DNA from: Pelagomonas calceolata | Taxonomy: Eukaryota; Sar; Pelagophyceae; Pelagomonadales; Pelagomonadaceae | Assembly (NCBI GenBank): GCA_918797485.1 | Contig: CAKKNE010000002.1 | Span: forward strand, 4,182,501 to 4,246,500 | Direction of reading: 5' to 3' | Length of the DNA stretch: 64,000 nt | Shown here: in pieces, positions 1-8,518 of the stretch | Position numbering within the stretch: position 1 is the first letter of the stretch | How the letters are laid out: each line of letters opens with the position of its first letter | Program-made: the position numbers and the translations under genes | Notes under the pieces: model-generated | Told to the model about the DNA's origin: nothing | The model's database searches: none | The model's input: the letters and a program-made list of their open reading frames with translations, nothing else

Positions 1-54
1 GCCCTTGCAAGTCTAGGCGGCTTTGGAATGACAACACAACATTACAACGACGAC

Positions 55-2034
55 TCAGAGGTCCCCGCGCACGACCCGAAAATGCGTCAAGTCTTGCAGG
101 GGCCCGTACGGCCGCGGCGGCGCGAGCGGCGCGGTCAGCGCCTTCAGAGCGCGTTGATGCACGGCCGCCCACCGCTCCGTCAGCTCAATGATCGTAGCGT
201 CCGGCTTGCGAAAATAGACCCGAAAATCACTTGAATTGAACATGGCCACGCCGTGCCAGGGCTTCCACGCGACGTGGCCCGTGCCAATGGTACACGAGTC
301 GAACTCGAGGATCGAACAAGCATCGGCACCCTTGGGCCACTCGCCGCTCGCGACCTTCTCTGCGGAACATTTGTATTCTAGGGATAATCTAGTGTGCTTT
401 CCTGCGAAGTGCACGTTCAGAAAGTCCTGCTCGCCGTACACATATAAACCAGAGTCCTCTGCTAGTGTTTCGTCGAAGGGCTCGGGGCCCGGCTTCAGTA
501 CTAATACACCTCCACTCAAGTAGTCGTTCGGGGCCGCGAGCGGCTCGCCCCCATCCAAGGCTGAGAATAACTCCGAGACGTCTCTGAGTACAAGTACGTC
601 GCTGTCCAGGTAAATGACCCGCTCCGCATCAATTGACCAGAGCTGGAGCTTGGCCCACTGGCCCAATCCTAGGGCCGGCAACGCCGACGAGTGGCCCACG
701 CCCTTTCTGGGACGGACGTCCCGACAGATGAAGCCAAAACTTTGTAAAGCGTTCCTCGCCTCGGCGTCCATATCGTCTCCTAACAAGGCATAAAAAGGCA
801 CAGATACACCATTCTCCAGTAGAGACTGTTTTAATGTAAGAGCGCCGTGCACGTAGCCCGTATCACTGGACGAGCCGTACAGGATGGTCGCGACCGCCGT
901 CTCGTATTGAGAAGTTCTTTTTGATAATGAAACCCGATCCCAGATGCGGGCAGGTACTTCTGGTTCTTGGAAGGGCCGGTACGTCACCGTCTTGGCCGCA
1001 TGGTACCACCGCGGCTCGGGACAATAACCTCGGACGCCAAAATACGCCGCCGCCTCGACCCTAAACAAAGAGCGTAACCCCCCGTCCATGGCGCCGCCGC
1101 CGCCCTCCCTTCTAAATGCCGGTTTTAATGATATAGACACTTGACCCCTATGGTCCTCCTCCAGCGTGTTCCAGTGCTGGCCGGCCGCCGTGCTCCACAG
1201 AGCTGAGCCTCCATCCCTTTCACTGGGATAGGCGTCCAGATGGACCGGACCTGCTAAAAAAGCCTTCCAGTGCCACGTTTCGTTTTCGTAGACCTCCACA
1301 CCTAGTTCACAAGCAACGTCGCCTAAAACCAACACCTCGCCATCCCTCGGCCGGTCCAATGATAATCTACATTTCGGTTGAGGTTCCTCTTTAGCCAACG
1401 CGAGACTATTGTCGAGTAGTTCCACAATCTGTGTTGCTTGGCACGCCCGGTCATACAGCAAGCAGCCGGGGAAGGCCTCCTTCCACAACCGCAACCGCTC
1501 CACAGCATGAACCGCCTGCGCGTAGACGTCTCGTCTTGATGAAGGCAGAGTGAACCGCAAGGGAATCTTCTCGCCTCCGTCCTTCTCTCGACGATCAAAC
1601 AACACCAGGCCACCCTTTGATGTCCCTACGACCTCGTCCGCGTCGTCTCCGTCGTAAGGCGGCACCAGATCATCAAAATCACCCGTCAGCTCGAGGTCAA
1701 ACGTGCCCGTCGCTGTCGTGCACCCGTCGGGCGCGTGGGAGACCTCCAGCACTAGTCTGCCTCTTAAATCAATCAAGCCTCGCACCCAGACATTTACGAG
1801 GCCGACGTCCTCCCACGTCACCCTTAATTCAGGGAGTAGCTCCGTGCCATTCTTCGTGAGGAGAGAGCAGTGGAACGTCAGTTCGCCCCAGACGTCCCGT
1901 CGTGTCCCATTCGCGTCGACGCTGCGGATGTGGAGGTCGATGTGTCGTGAGGCCACGGCCAGCAGCTTGGCTTCGATGGTGCACGGCTCCGCGGCGACGC
2001 GTGCGACGCTGGCCAGGAGCAAGGGCAGCCTCAT
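55..2034 (-). CDS. Secreted or Golgi GT8-family glycosyltransferase
   Basis: The 659-residue product starts with a hydrophobic signal peptide (MRLPLLLASVARVAAEP), so it enters the secretory pathway. The first ~380 residues are a domain I do not recognise. The last ~250 are a GT8 (glycogenin/galactinol-synthase-like) fold: ATILYGSSSDTGYVHGALTL near the nucleotide-sugar site, the metal-binding DxD in VIYLDSDVLVLRD, and the later LSGGVLVLKP and GEQDFLNVHF motifs of the family. It should transfer a sugar from a nucleotide-sugar donor inside the endomembrane system; the acceptor is unknown. It is divergent from the next gene, with a palindromic element 48 bp from its ATG. Fold assignment is strong, substrate unknown. 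Confidence 0.9.
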   Translation of the reverse strand: MRLPLLLASVARVAAEPCTIEAKLLAVASRHIDLHIRSVDANGTRRDVWGELTFHCSLLTKNGTELLPELRVTWEDVGLVNVWVRGLIDLRGRLVLEVSHAPDGCTTATGTFDLELTGDFDDLVPPYDGDDADEVVGTSKGGLVLFDRREKDGGEKIPLRFTLPSSRRDVYAQAVHAVERLRLWKEAFPGCLLYDRACQATQIVELLDNSLALAKEEPQPKCRLSLDRPRDGEVLVLGDVACELGVEVYENETWHWKAFLAGPVHLDAYPSERDGGSALWSTAAGQHWNTLEEDHRGQVSISLKPAFRREGGGGAMDGGLRSLFRVEAAAYFGVRGYCPEPRWYHAAKTVTYRPFQEPEVPARIWDRVSLSKRTSQYETAVATILYGSSSDTGYVHGALTLKQSLLENGVSVPFYALLGDDMDAEARNALQSFGFICRDVRPRKGVGHSSALPALGLGQWAKLQLWSIDAERVIYLDSDVLVLRDVSELFSALDGGEPLAAPNDYLSGGVLVLKPGPEPFDETLAEDSGLYVYGEQDFLNVHFAGKHTRLSLEYKCSAEKVASGEWPKGADACSILEFDSCTIGTGHVAWKPWHGVAMFNSSDFRVYFRKPDATIIELTERWAAVHQRALKALTAPLAPPRPYGPLQDLTHFRVVRGDL

Positions 2035-2081
2035 CGTCGCTTCACGGCTGCATTTTTGACTCTGTCGAGTTCGCTGTGAAT

Positions 2082-2105
2082 GCTAGCGTCGTGTGAGGCA
2101 CTAGC
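2082..2105. repeat. CTAG palindromic element, copy 1
   Basis: Arms GCTAGCG and CACTAGC flank TCGTGTGAGG. It lies between divergent genes, 48 bp from the GT8 ATG and about 154 bp from the next ATG on the other side. It is followed by the inverted repeat CTACAGCG / CGCTGTAG. Confidence 0.75.
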
Positions 2106-2258
2106 GTTGCTCGGCGCTACAGCGTTTACGCGCAAATAAATGCGCATCACTACCGCTGTAGCACGCTAAGGGTTGCCACGCACCCTTGGCTACCAGCTCG
2201 ACGCCGTCGCGCGCAGCGTGAGGCTGCGGGGCAGCCCTACACCTACTAGAACACAGAG

Positions 2259-2966
2259 ATGCCGCCGCCGCCGCGACCACGCCCCCTGACGCCGCCCCAG
2301 TCACCAGACTCGACGGAGACGCCGGCGTCGCCCCCGGACCCGCCGACCTTCCGGTCGCCGGCGTCCGACCGAAGCCCGGCACCGCCCGACGGCGCGGCAC
2401 CGGCAGAAGAAGAGGAAAGAGAACCGATTATCGGCGAGCCGCGGACCGTGCGAAGGGACCACGAGCAGCCCATGACGAATAAAACGTTTCAGGACATACT
2501 CATAGAACAGTTGGAAGCGGCGGCGGAGCTCGGCAACGCGGACGCGATGTACCAGCTGTTTCTGAACGAGAAGATGTGCCCCGAGGATCCAAGTAAAGCC
2601 GATGAAGACCGCGCCGAGGAGTACCTGAAGTACGCCTACGAGAACAATTTGGAGCCCTGGAAGGCCATGCAGATCATGCGGTATAGTAGGTGGGGTTATG
2701 ATGGTGAACTGAATGCGAAGGCGCGAGAATCGGGCGACTTGCGGCCGGGCGCCAAACCGCCGGACTGGCATGAGTGGTCTGGTATTCCGGATCCTTCAAA
2801 TCCTTCGCGGCCCCAAACCAAAGGATCGATGGGCTCCATGAACTCCTTTCGGACGGACCCGTCCGAGGAGCCGCCGCGGTTGATCGAAGACGAAGATAGC
2901 CAGACGACGTGGCTGGAAGATGATGGTTCAGGACGCTTCCCGTCCGTCGAAACTATCGGGAGCTAA
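2259..2966 (+). CDS. Acidic protein with Pro-rich head and one Sel1/TPR-like helical pair
   Basis: A 235-residue protein I cannot assign firmly. Residues 1-50 are Pro/Ser/Arg-rich and probably disordered. The middle (EQLEAAAELGNADAMYQLFL, then AEEYLKYAYENN) has the A-x2-G-N-x-D-A-x2-L spacing of a Sel1-like or TPR helix pair. The C-terminus is acidic and Ser/Thr-rich. There is no signal peptide or membrane segment, so a cytosolic or nuclear scaffold is plausible. The ATG follows a palindromic element by about 150 bp. The 3' end is 12 bp from the convergent ankyrin gene. Confidence 0.7.
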   Translation: MPPPPRPRPLTPPQSPDSTETPASPPDPPTFRSPASDRSPAPPDGAAPAEEEEREPIIGEPRTVRRDHEQPMTNKTFQDILIEQLEAAAELGNADAMYQLFLNEKMCPEDPSKADEDRAEEYLKYAYENNLEPWKAMQIMRYSRWGYDGELNAKARESGDLRPGAKPPDWHEWSGIPDPSNPSRPQTKGSMGSMNSFRTDPSEEPPRLIEDEDSQTTWLEDDGSGRFPSVETIGS

Positions 2967-2978
2967 CATTGTTGTTTT

Positions 2979-3530
2979 TTACACACGCGCCCGCTTGTTG
3001 CTGTTCTCCTCTGCCGCGGGAACATTACCGGCGGCCTCGGACAGTTGATTGAGCGACAGCTCGAGCTTCTCCATTGCTTCATCGCCGTCCGCCGCGGCTT
3101 CCCGTCTCGCGGCTATTACCGAAGCATCGTCGGCCGCGGCCGCGGCCGGGTGCGCTTGCGTCAGTAGATCCGCGATGGCGTCCCGCCCCTCGCCCCGCGC
3201 GTTGCCCGCCGGCGACAGGCCGTCGCCGTTGCGCACGCTCGCGTCCGCACCGGCGGCCAGCAGCATCCGACACGACTCCACGTCCTCGACGACGTGCAGC
3301 GGCGTGTCGCCGTCCTCGTCGCCGCAATTCAGGTTCACGCCGGGCCTCGCTATTAAGTACTGTAGTAATTCGTGGTGGCCGTACGACGCCGCCGCGTGGA
3401 GGCACGTGTACCCTTGCTCGTCCGGCGTGTGCGGCTGGTGCGCGCCGCCTTCGATGCACCGTCTTACGGTGTCCAGGTCGCCGTCCGACGCGGCGGTCCA
3501 GACGTTTACAGAGGCGTCGTAGGCGGCCAT
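2979..3530 (-). CDS. Small ankyrin-repeat protein
   Basis: 183 residues, nearly all ankyrin repeats: VWTAASDGDLDTVRRCIEGG, then DEQGYTCLHAAASYGHHELL, DEDGDTPLHVV and a fourth unit ending in GADASVRNGDGLSPAGNA. The T-P-L-H/T-C-L-H turns are intact. The C-terminal 60 residues are Ala/Glu-rich and end in a basic NSNKRARV, which could act as a nuclear signal. Such proteins are protein-binding adaptors; the partner cannot be told. The downstream neighbour converges at 12 bp. Confidence 0.88.
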   Translation of the reverse strand: MAAYDASVNVWTAASDGDLDTVRRCIEGGAHQPHTPDEQGYTCLHAAASYGHHELLQYLIARPGVNLNCGDEDGDTPLHVVEDVESCRMLLAAGADASVRNGDGLSPAGNARGEGRDAIADLLTQAHPAAAAADDASVIAARREAAADGDEAMEKLELSLNQLSEAAGNVPAAEENSNKRARV

Positions 3531-4062
3531 TGTATGATGTGCAGCCTGCAGTACACTGGCAGCTGTCGCAGCGATGGTGTGACTTTCAGAATCGACTCGG
3601 CACAGTGATAGTTGCTTAAAACAAGTCTTCCTCGCCGTGCCGCCGAAGAGTTTGCGCCGCTGCGTGCAGCCTTTGTGTCGCCGCCCACATGGGCTGCACA
3701 GCTAGATTGAAGGCAGGCGAAGCAAGAACAGACATAAGAGAAGGATCCTTCGCCAGGCGAGTAGTAGCACAACAGCTGGCACAAACCGCGGGTCCACCTA
3801 GCGCACAAGGACACTAGCTAACCACAGCGCAAACCGGCCGCGCTTATAAGCCCTGTGCGGCGCGCGGCGGGCCTGGGAACTGCCGTCGCGGCGCGAGAGG
3901 CACCTCCCGGACCGCTGCGTGCGCCACCGCGGCGGGAGAGGCCAGCGGCGCGACAGGGGGCTGCCGCCCAGCAGCTGCCCCACCACGCCACCGCCGCGGC
4001 TAAGCAGGTAGGACACGCGGGGCTGCCCGCCAGGAGCTGCCCCTCACACACACTCACTAACG
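3531..4062. promoter_or_regulatory. 532-bp divergent intergenic region
   Basis: Lies between two divergent start codons and must hold both promoters. The only structure I recognise is a palindromic CTAG element at 3797-3818. Open frames across it lack ATG starts or codon bias and are not called. Confidence 0.6.
3797..3818. repeat. CTAG palindromic element, copy 2
   Basis: Reads CCTAGCG, CACAAGG, ACACTAGC, matching the reverse orientation of the family with a shorter centre. About 245 bp upstream of the + gene and 267 bp upstream of the - gene. Confidence 0.6.
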
Positions 4063-5439
4063 ATGCCGAAGAAGAAGAAGGGCAAGAAGGGCAAGAAGGA
4101 GAAGAAGAAGACGCCGCACCAACTGCAGGTCGAGGCCCTGACCCGGGCCTGCGACGAGGCCGAGCGGGTGTATCGGGACACGCGCGACCTCAATGCGCGA
4201 TTGAGCCGAGAGAACGAAGAGAGGCGCTTGACGTTAGCCGAGAAGCGGGCTCTAGCTGATGAGCAGGCCGAGCTCTTCGAGTGTTCGGAGCGGCAGGATG
4301 CGAGGGAGAGGAAACAACAAGCGTCTTCACTAAAACACGAGAAAACGCTGCTCCAAGCGCAAGTCGAGCAGTTACGATTACAGCGAGAACGACGGACGGA
4401 ATTGTATCTCGAGAACGAGACGCTGGAAGGCGACCTGGACCGAGCGCGAGAGGAGGCGAGGAAGGCGCAAGAGGCAGCTGATAACGAGGCCCTGGACCAG
4501 GAGCGCCTCCTCCAGAACGTCGAGACCGACGCCGAAAATGCTTTCAGGGAGGAGCTGTCACAACGAGTCGACAAGCATTTTAAAACTGCCTATCACAACC
4601 TGAACGCGGTCGCGAAAGCCAAGTATCGGCGGACCGAAGTGTTGCGGGAAGAATTAGCCTTCCAGCACGAGGGGATTGTAGCTGTATCGCGGAAGATCGC
4701 CGAGGACTCGCAACGCAAGAGTGAAGTAAAGCACGAGGTCAAGAGTCTCGAGAAGTCGGATCACGATAAAGCCATTCAAACAACTCTGGAGAAGAGGAAA
4801 CGGGACCAGGCCTTGAAGGATGCGGACCGGCTTAATCAGCAATTAACGGAGCTACGGAGTGAAAGTGAAGGGTTCGAGCGGGAGAGTGCTGAGGCTCTAT
4901 CCGTCGTGCCGCCGCCGCCGCCCGGCTCCGATGCTCTACATCATCTAGAGAACGTCCTGCGGGAGCGGGAGGCGGAGCTCTGTGACTTGGAAAGGCGCGC
5001 GGCGACGTGGGAGAAGCGCGCGAGCGCGGCCCGCGCGTGTGCTGTGGATATCCGGAATGGTAGTAGGAGAGCGGGGCCGCCACAAAACTACGACGACGCG
5101 GCTGCGTCGCTGGACGCGGGCGACGGCGCCCATGCGACGCTCGACGCGCGCCTCTGGCGCGGGTGCCACGAGCGGTGGAGTAGTGCTGATGCGGATCTGA
5201 CGGCCGCGCCCGAAACGCTCGACGTCGCATCGGTGTCGACGCTGCCGACACTCTCCAAGTCCGTCGGCGAGCGCACGCGGAAGACGCAGCGGCGGCCGCG
5301 GCCGCGCGCGCCGCGCGTCCAGCCCGCGCAAATTTCCAGGAGGGCGCCCGCCTCTCTGGGTTTCGCGCAGATCAAGGCGTTCCGGAGCATCGCGCGTTTT
5401 GAAAGGGTGCGCGCGGCGACGGACCTGGAACTCGGGTAA
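4063..5439 (+). CDS. Lys-headed coiled-coil protein, possibly ciliary
   Basis: 458 residues. The head MPKKKKGKKGKKEKKKTPHQ is almost purely basic. It is followed by about 270 residues of heptad-rich coiled coil (QVEQLRLQRERRTELYLENE, later REELSQRVDKHFKTAYHNLN). The last ~170 residues are Pro/Arg/Ala-rich. A poly-Lys start before a long coiled coil is common in flagellar proteins such as CFAP157 and BBOF1, and DNAI7 in this window shows the organism keeps axonemal genes. This is resemblance only; no diagnostic domain is visible. Confidence 0.75.
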   Translation: MPKKKKGKKGKKEKKKTPHQLQVEALTRACDEAERVYRDTRDLNARLSRENEERRLTLAEKRALADEQAELFECSERQDARERKQQASSLKHEKTLLQAQVEQLRLQRERRTELYLENETLEGDLDRAREEARKAQEAADNEALDQERLLQNVETDAENAFREELSQRVDKHFKTAYHNLNAVAKAKYRRTEVLREELAFQHEGIVAVSRKIAEDSQRKSEVKHEVKSLEKSDHDKAIQTTLEKRKRDQALKDADRLNQQLTELRSESEGFERESAEALSVVPPPPPGSDALHHLENVLREREAELCDLERRAATWEKRASAARACAVDIRNGSRRAGPPQNYDDAAASLDAGDGAHATLDARLWRGCHERWSSADADLTAAPETLDVASVSTLPTLSKSVGERTRKTQRRPRPRAPRVQPAQISRRAPASLGFAQIKAFRSIARFERVRAATDLELG

Positions 5440-5469
5440 CAAAAAGTGTGTGGCTTATTTTGAGTTGTA

Positions 5470-5501
5470 GTCGATGTTACGGTGCTAGGACTAGTGGGCG
5501 G
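5470..5501 (+). repeat. 32-bp exact repeat, copy A
   Basis: Begins GTCGATGTTACGG and ends GACTAGTGGGCGG. The same 32 bases occur at 37427-37458. Both copies lie 30-41 bp after a + strand stop codon. Confidence 0.85.
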
Positions 5502-5540
5502 GGCCCCTGGGCAGATGCCGGAAGCCGGCGCAGGTGTCAG

Positions 5541-6479
5541 CTAGCGGCCCTTGAGGTGGGGCCGCTGGGACGCTGCGGGGGGCGCGCAGGTGCCGGCCGG
5601 GAGCCCCCGGAGCGTCTCGTCGAGGTGGCGGTCGCCCAGATGCCAGAGTTTCCGGTCCCAGCGGACGAGGTGTTCCAGGTCCTCGTCGGTCGTCGCGGCG
5701 TGGGCGGACGGGTTCAATTTCTTCTTCGCGTCGAAGGAGAAGCGCCACTGGAGGAGGTGGCCGAGTGCGCAGAGGCTCTCCTGCATGCGCTCGACTGTGC
5801 CGACGAAGAAGAAGAGGTCGAGGTGGCGCGCGGCGCAGCGGAAGGTCTCCTCGGAGGGCTCGGCGGTCTCGAGGATCGCGTAGTAGCCGCAGATTTTGCG
5901 CGTCTGGTAGTTGGAGAGGCAGTATTCCTGGTAGACGCCCCCCGTCGACTCGGCGCAAGTGCCGGTCGTGCGGTGCCGCACGAACTCGCCGAAGGTGGCG
6001 TTGGCGGGGAAGCGGCGGTACTTTTTCCCCTCGCCGAACATGAGATACCCGTAGAGCGACAGGAGGCGCGCGGTCGGCTCGCGCAGCATGGTCATGTAGA
6101 GCGGCCGCGCGCAGTCGACCGTCGCGTGGTAGCCGTAGGCGATGTGCCGCGCGAAGACGCGGTACGGCCGCGCGAACGCGCGCAGTGCGCGTATCCGCGC
6201 CTTGTTCTGCACGACCAGCGCGTCGCGGAGCTCGCCCTCGTGCCCCGTGTCCGGCACGAGGAACGCGTCGCCGTACGCCTGCCGGAAATAGCTCTCCACC
6301 GTAGTGCCGCCGCACTTGTGCAGGTGCACGAAGAACAGCTTCACGGTGCATACCGCGCAGCCGCGCTGCGCGTTGAAGTCCCGGAGCTTGGCGACCGCGA
6401 GGCTGTCCGCCTCCGGCGCCGGCCGCGCGGCGGGCATCCCCCACGGCCACACCGCCAGGGCCCAGGCGGCGCGCCGCAT
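5541..6479 (-). CDS. Family-2-like carbohydrate sulfotransferase
   Basis: 312 residues from the ATG at 6479; the open frame upstream reaches only a GTG. The start MRRAAWALAVWPWGMPAARP is a short hydrophobic segment suited to a signal peptide or Golgi anchor. LFFVHLHKCGGTTVESYFRQ carries the 5'-phosphosulfate-binding loop (K-C-G-G-T-T) for PAPS. MTMLREPTARLLSLYGYL is the 3'-phosphate-binding R-x-P-x2-R-x2-S motif. It should move sulfate from PAPS to a glycan in the Golgi. Closest in style to heparan-2-O/uronyl sulfotransferases. Convergent with the coiled-coil gene at 101 bp. Confidence 0.88.
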   Translation of the reverse strand: MRRAAWALAVWPWGMPAARPAPEADSLAVAKLRDFNAQRGCAVCTVKLFFVHLHKCGGTTVESYFRQAYGDAFLVPDTGHEGELRDALVVQNKARIRALRAFARPYRVFARHIAYGYHATVDCARPLYMTMLREPTARLLSLYGYLMFGEGKKYRRFPANATFGEFVRHRTTGTCAESTGGVYQEYCLSNYQTRKICGYYAILETAEPSEETFRCAARHLDLFFFVGTVERMQESLCALGHLLQWRFSFDAKKKLNPSAHAATTDEDLEHLVRWDRKLWHLGDRHLDETLRGLPAGTCAPPAASQRPHLKGR

Positions 6480-6864
6480 GGCGGGATCCGCCGCCTGCGG
6501 GCCACCGCGGGAGCCGCAACGGAACTGCACTCGTCACGGCAGTGGCAGCATCGCGGTGCGAGGTGCCGGTGTCGTAGCGGACGCCAAGCCTGCCGGGCGA
6601 CACCTCGCCGTCGAAGGTATTCGTCGGCTCCGGTAGCCTCGGCGGCACGGATCGCACAGCACAGCACGGAGGGGCAGCACAGCACGGATATTGCCAAAAT
6701 CCAGCCAAGCCAACTCCAACTCTAGAGTCTAGGATCTCGACGGTGCGGGGTTCTCTGGAAACGCAACGGCAGTCTTCCACTCGAAGGACATTGGTGCCTC
6801 ACCTACCGCTCCGTTGCGCGGGATCCGCCGCCTCGTCGTCGGCTTCGCGCGCGCCCGCGCCGTC

Positions 6865-7008
6865 ATGCTGATGCTGATGCCGACGGCCTACGGGCTCCTG
6901 AGCGTCCGGCGCCGCCTCGGCCGCGCGCCCCAGTGGAAATACCTCATCTGGGGACCCGTGCTGCTCGCGCGTGTCTTTGCCGGGGACCACGCGCTGCTGC
7001 GAGTTTGA
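6865..7008 (+). CDS. Possible 47-residue hydrophobic peptide or terminal exon
   Basis: An ATG-started ORF with two short apolar stretches (MLMLMPTAYGLLSV and YLIWGPVLLARVFAG) separated by a basic loop. The frame stays open upstream to 6733 without another ATG, so it could be the last exon of a spliced gene. It ends 9 bp before the convergent SET gene. Nothing else fills 6480-7016. Composition is the only support. Confidence 0.25.
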   Translation: MLMLMPTAYGLLSVRRRLGRAPQWKYLIWGPVLLARVFAGDHALLRV

Positions 7009-7016
7009 CCATAAAC

Positions 7017-7955
7017 TTACCCGAAGCCGCCACTAGTCGGCTTCTTCTTGCGCTTCGCGCGTTTCGGAGGGGAAGGAGGCGCCTCCTCCGTCGAGCCGGT
7101 CCGCACGAAGTTCGATAACCGCTTCAGGGCGTCGCCGTAGCGCTCGGAGGCCATGAGCGTGAGGCCCGCGTATTGCGTGGCACCCTTGCGCAGCAAGTCC
7201 TCGATGGATTTGCTATGCGTTTTCTCGAGCGGTGTCCGGAGCCAGGCGTCGTAGCCGTACGTTACCAAGAGTTCTTCACCCGCGGAAACGTCTTCGGCGA
7301 GCACGAGGCCCATCAGTGGGATACACAGCGGCACGAGGCACGCGTTCGCCCGCGCGACGGACTCACCAAGGTACCTTTCTATATCACCGTCGTCGGCGCA
7401 TAAAGCTCCGTCATTCGCAAGATGGCCGAGGAACCCCGGAACCGCCTCCTTGGCCGGGTTGGCCGCGACCCAGAACCGCGGACAAGGATCGGGAATGGCG
7501 CTCGTTTTCACACCTGGCGGAAAAACAAAGTACTGGCGGCTCCCTGCAGCTTGGGCCTTCTGAAAGTCCTGGAAGTAGTCGCTGTCGGCCTGGTCGATCA
7601 TGAGCGCTTTCCCCGTGTCGTCGACCGTTAGGTCGGGCCTATATAACGTGACGAGCGTACCCATCTCGAGGTCTTTCGTGGCAAACAACCCCGTGCCGTG
7701 GATGTCGCTTTGCCGCGCTTCCACAAGCTCACTGAGCTCGGCTATGCCGATCTGTTCCGCGACATTGCTCCATTCGTTCGCCAGGAGCGCGGCGCCGGCT
7801 TGGCCCCACTGTACGGGGTCGACGGCTTGTTCCTTGGCGTCGTCGTCGTCGAGCAGGCGCCGCTTGCCTCTGACCGGTGCGACGCGCCCTTGACGCTGCG
7901 GCGGCGGCACGAGGCTCGCGCAGAGGCGTGCAGTGAAGAGGAGGCGCAGCAGCAT
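7017..7955 (-). CDS. SET-domain methyltransferase with N-terminal targeting peptide
   Basis: 312 residues. The start MLLRLLFTARLCASLVPPP looks like a signal peptide followed by a basic stretch, which would fit plastid or secretory targeting. Residues ~80-245 are a SET fold: SDIHGTGLFATKDLEMGTLV (SET-N), FLGHLANDG then ANACLVPL (the N-H-x2 region, here GHLANDG), and LAEDVSAGEELLVTYGYD (the Tyr-ending C-terminal motif). Non-histone or plastid SET enzymes of this shape methylate protein lysines. The tail is basic. Its ATG lies 3 bp after the stop of the small upstream ORF on the same strand. Confidence 0.85.
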   Translation of the reverse strand: MLLRLLFTARLCASLVPPPQRQGRVAPVRGKRRLLDDDDAKEQAVDPVQWGQAGAALLANEWSNVAEQIGIAELSELVEARQSDIHGTGLFATKDLEMGTLVTLYRPDLTVDDTGKALMIDQADSDYFQDFQKAQAAGSRQYFVFPPGVKTSAIPDPCPRFWVAANPAKEAVPGFLGHLANDGALCADDGDIERYLGESVARANACLVPLCIPLMGLVLAEDVSAGEELLVTYGYDAWLRTPLEKTHSKSIEDLLRKGATQYAGLTLMASERYGDALKRLSNFVRTGSTEEAPPSPPKRAKRKKKPTSGGFG

Positions 7956-7958
7956 GGC

Positions 7959-8423
7959 TCACTTCTTCTCGTCCTGGCTGTCGCTCGGCTCCGGCGGCGG
8001 CCGCTTCGTCACGAGCTTTGCGAGCTCGGCTTCGTACGCCTTTTTTACCGCCTCGGCGCTCTGCGCGCGGTCGTTCGTGGCCGGCTCGAGTCCGCCGCAC
8101 CACGGACCCTGGCCGTCGACGCAGGCGAGCACCGCTTTTGCCGGTCGACTCGGACACGCAACCGCGACCGCTGCAACGCGCAGCGCGACGCGTCGGTCCA
8201 GGCTGAGCGCGGACGCGCCGGCGGCGACCAGCAATACGCGCGTAAGCGCACGAATCTTGCACGACGGTTGCTGCAGAGCTGCACACTGCTGCAGCAAGTC
8301 TTTCCTGGCACCGCTGCGAGGCAAAAAAGGCTTCAGCTGCAGCGAGCTAGCGGCGTGTAAGACACTAGGAAATATCGCGTTCTGGACGCAAACCTGCCCT
8401 CTGAAGCAGCAGCGGTGCATCAT
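7959..8423 (-). CDS. Small protein with hydrophobic targeting-like segment; start uncertain
   Basis: The frame is open from 8462, with ATGs only at 8423 and 8420. The central part RALTRVLLVAAGASALSLDR, then ALRVAAVAVACPSRPAKAVL, looks like two consecutive hydrophobic targeting segments, as in thylakoid-lumen proteins. It is followed by about 60 polar residues (EAVKKAYEAELAKLVTKRPP). A palindromic element at 8346-8369 lies inside the N-terminal frame. In other genes it sits upstream of the start, so the true start may be spliced in. Stop TGA, GCC, then the ATG of the SET gene in the same frame. Real gene likely, model uncertain. Confidence 0.45.
   Translation of the reverse strand: MMHRCCFRGQVCVQNAIFPSVLHAASSLQLKPFLPRSGARKDLLQQCAALQQPSCKIRALTRVLLVAAGASALSLDRRVALRVAAVAVACPSRPAKAVLACVDGQGPWCGGLEPATNDRAQSAEAVKKAYEAELAKLVTKRPPPEPSDSQDEKK
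8346..8369. repeat. CTAG palindromic element, copy 3
   Basis: GCTAGCGGCG followed by TGTAAGACACTAGG. It is 150 bp upstream of the 2OG oxygenase ATG. Confidence 0.8.
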
Positions 8424-8518
8424 AGGCTGTAATTGCTGCGGTCGTAACCCCACAAATCTCACTGATCACTACTGCGGCGCCTGAGCATCACTGCGACCCG
8501 TGAGCATCACGAGCCCCC

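Noticed and set aside
5491-6780. 429-residue open frame on the minus strand overlapping the sulfotransferase in another frame
   Set aside because: Arg/Pro-rich shadow product with no domain; the other frame has PAPS-binding motifs.
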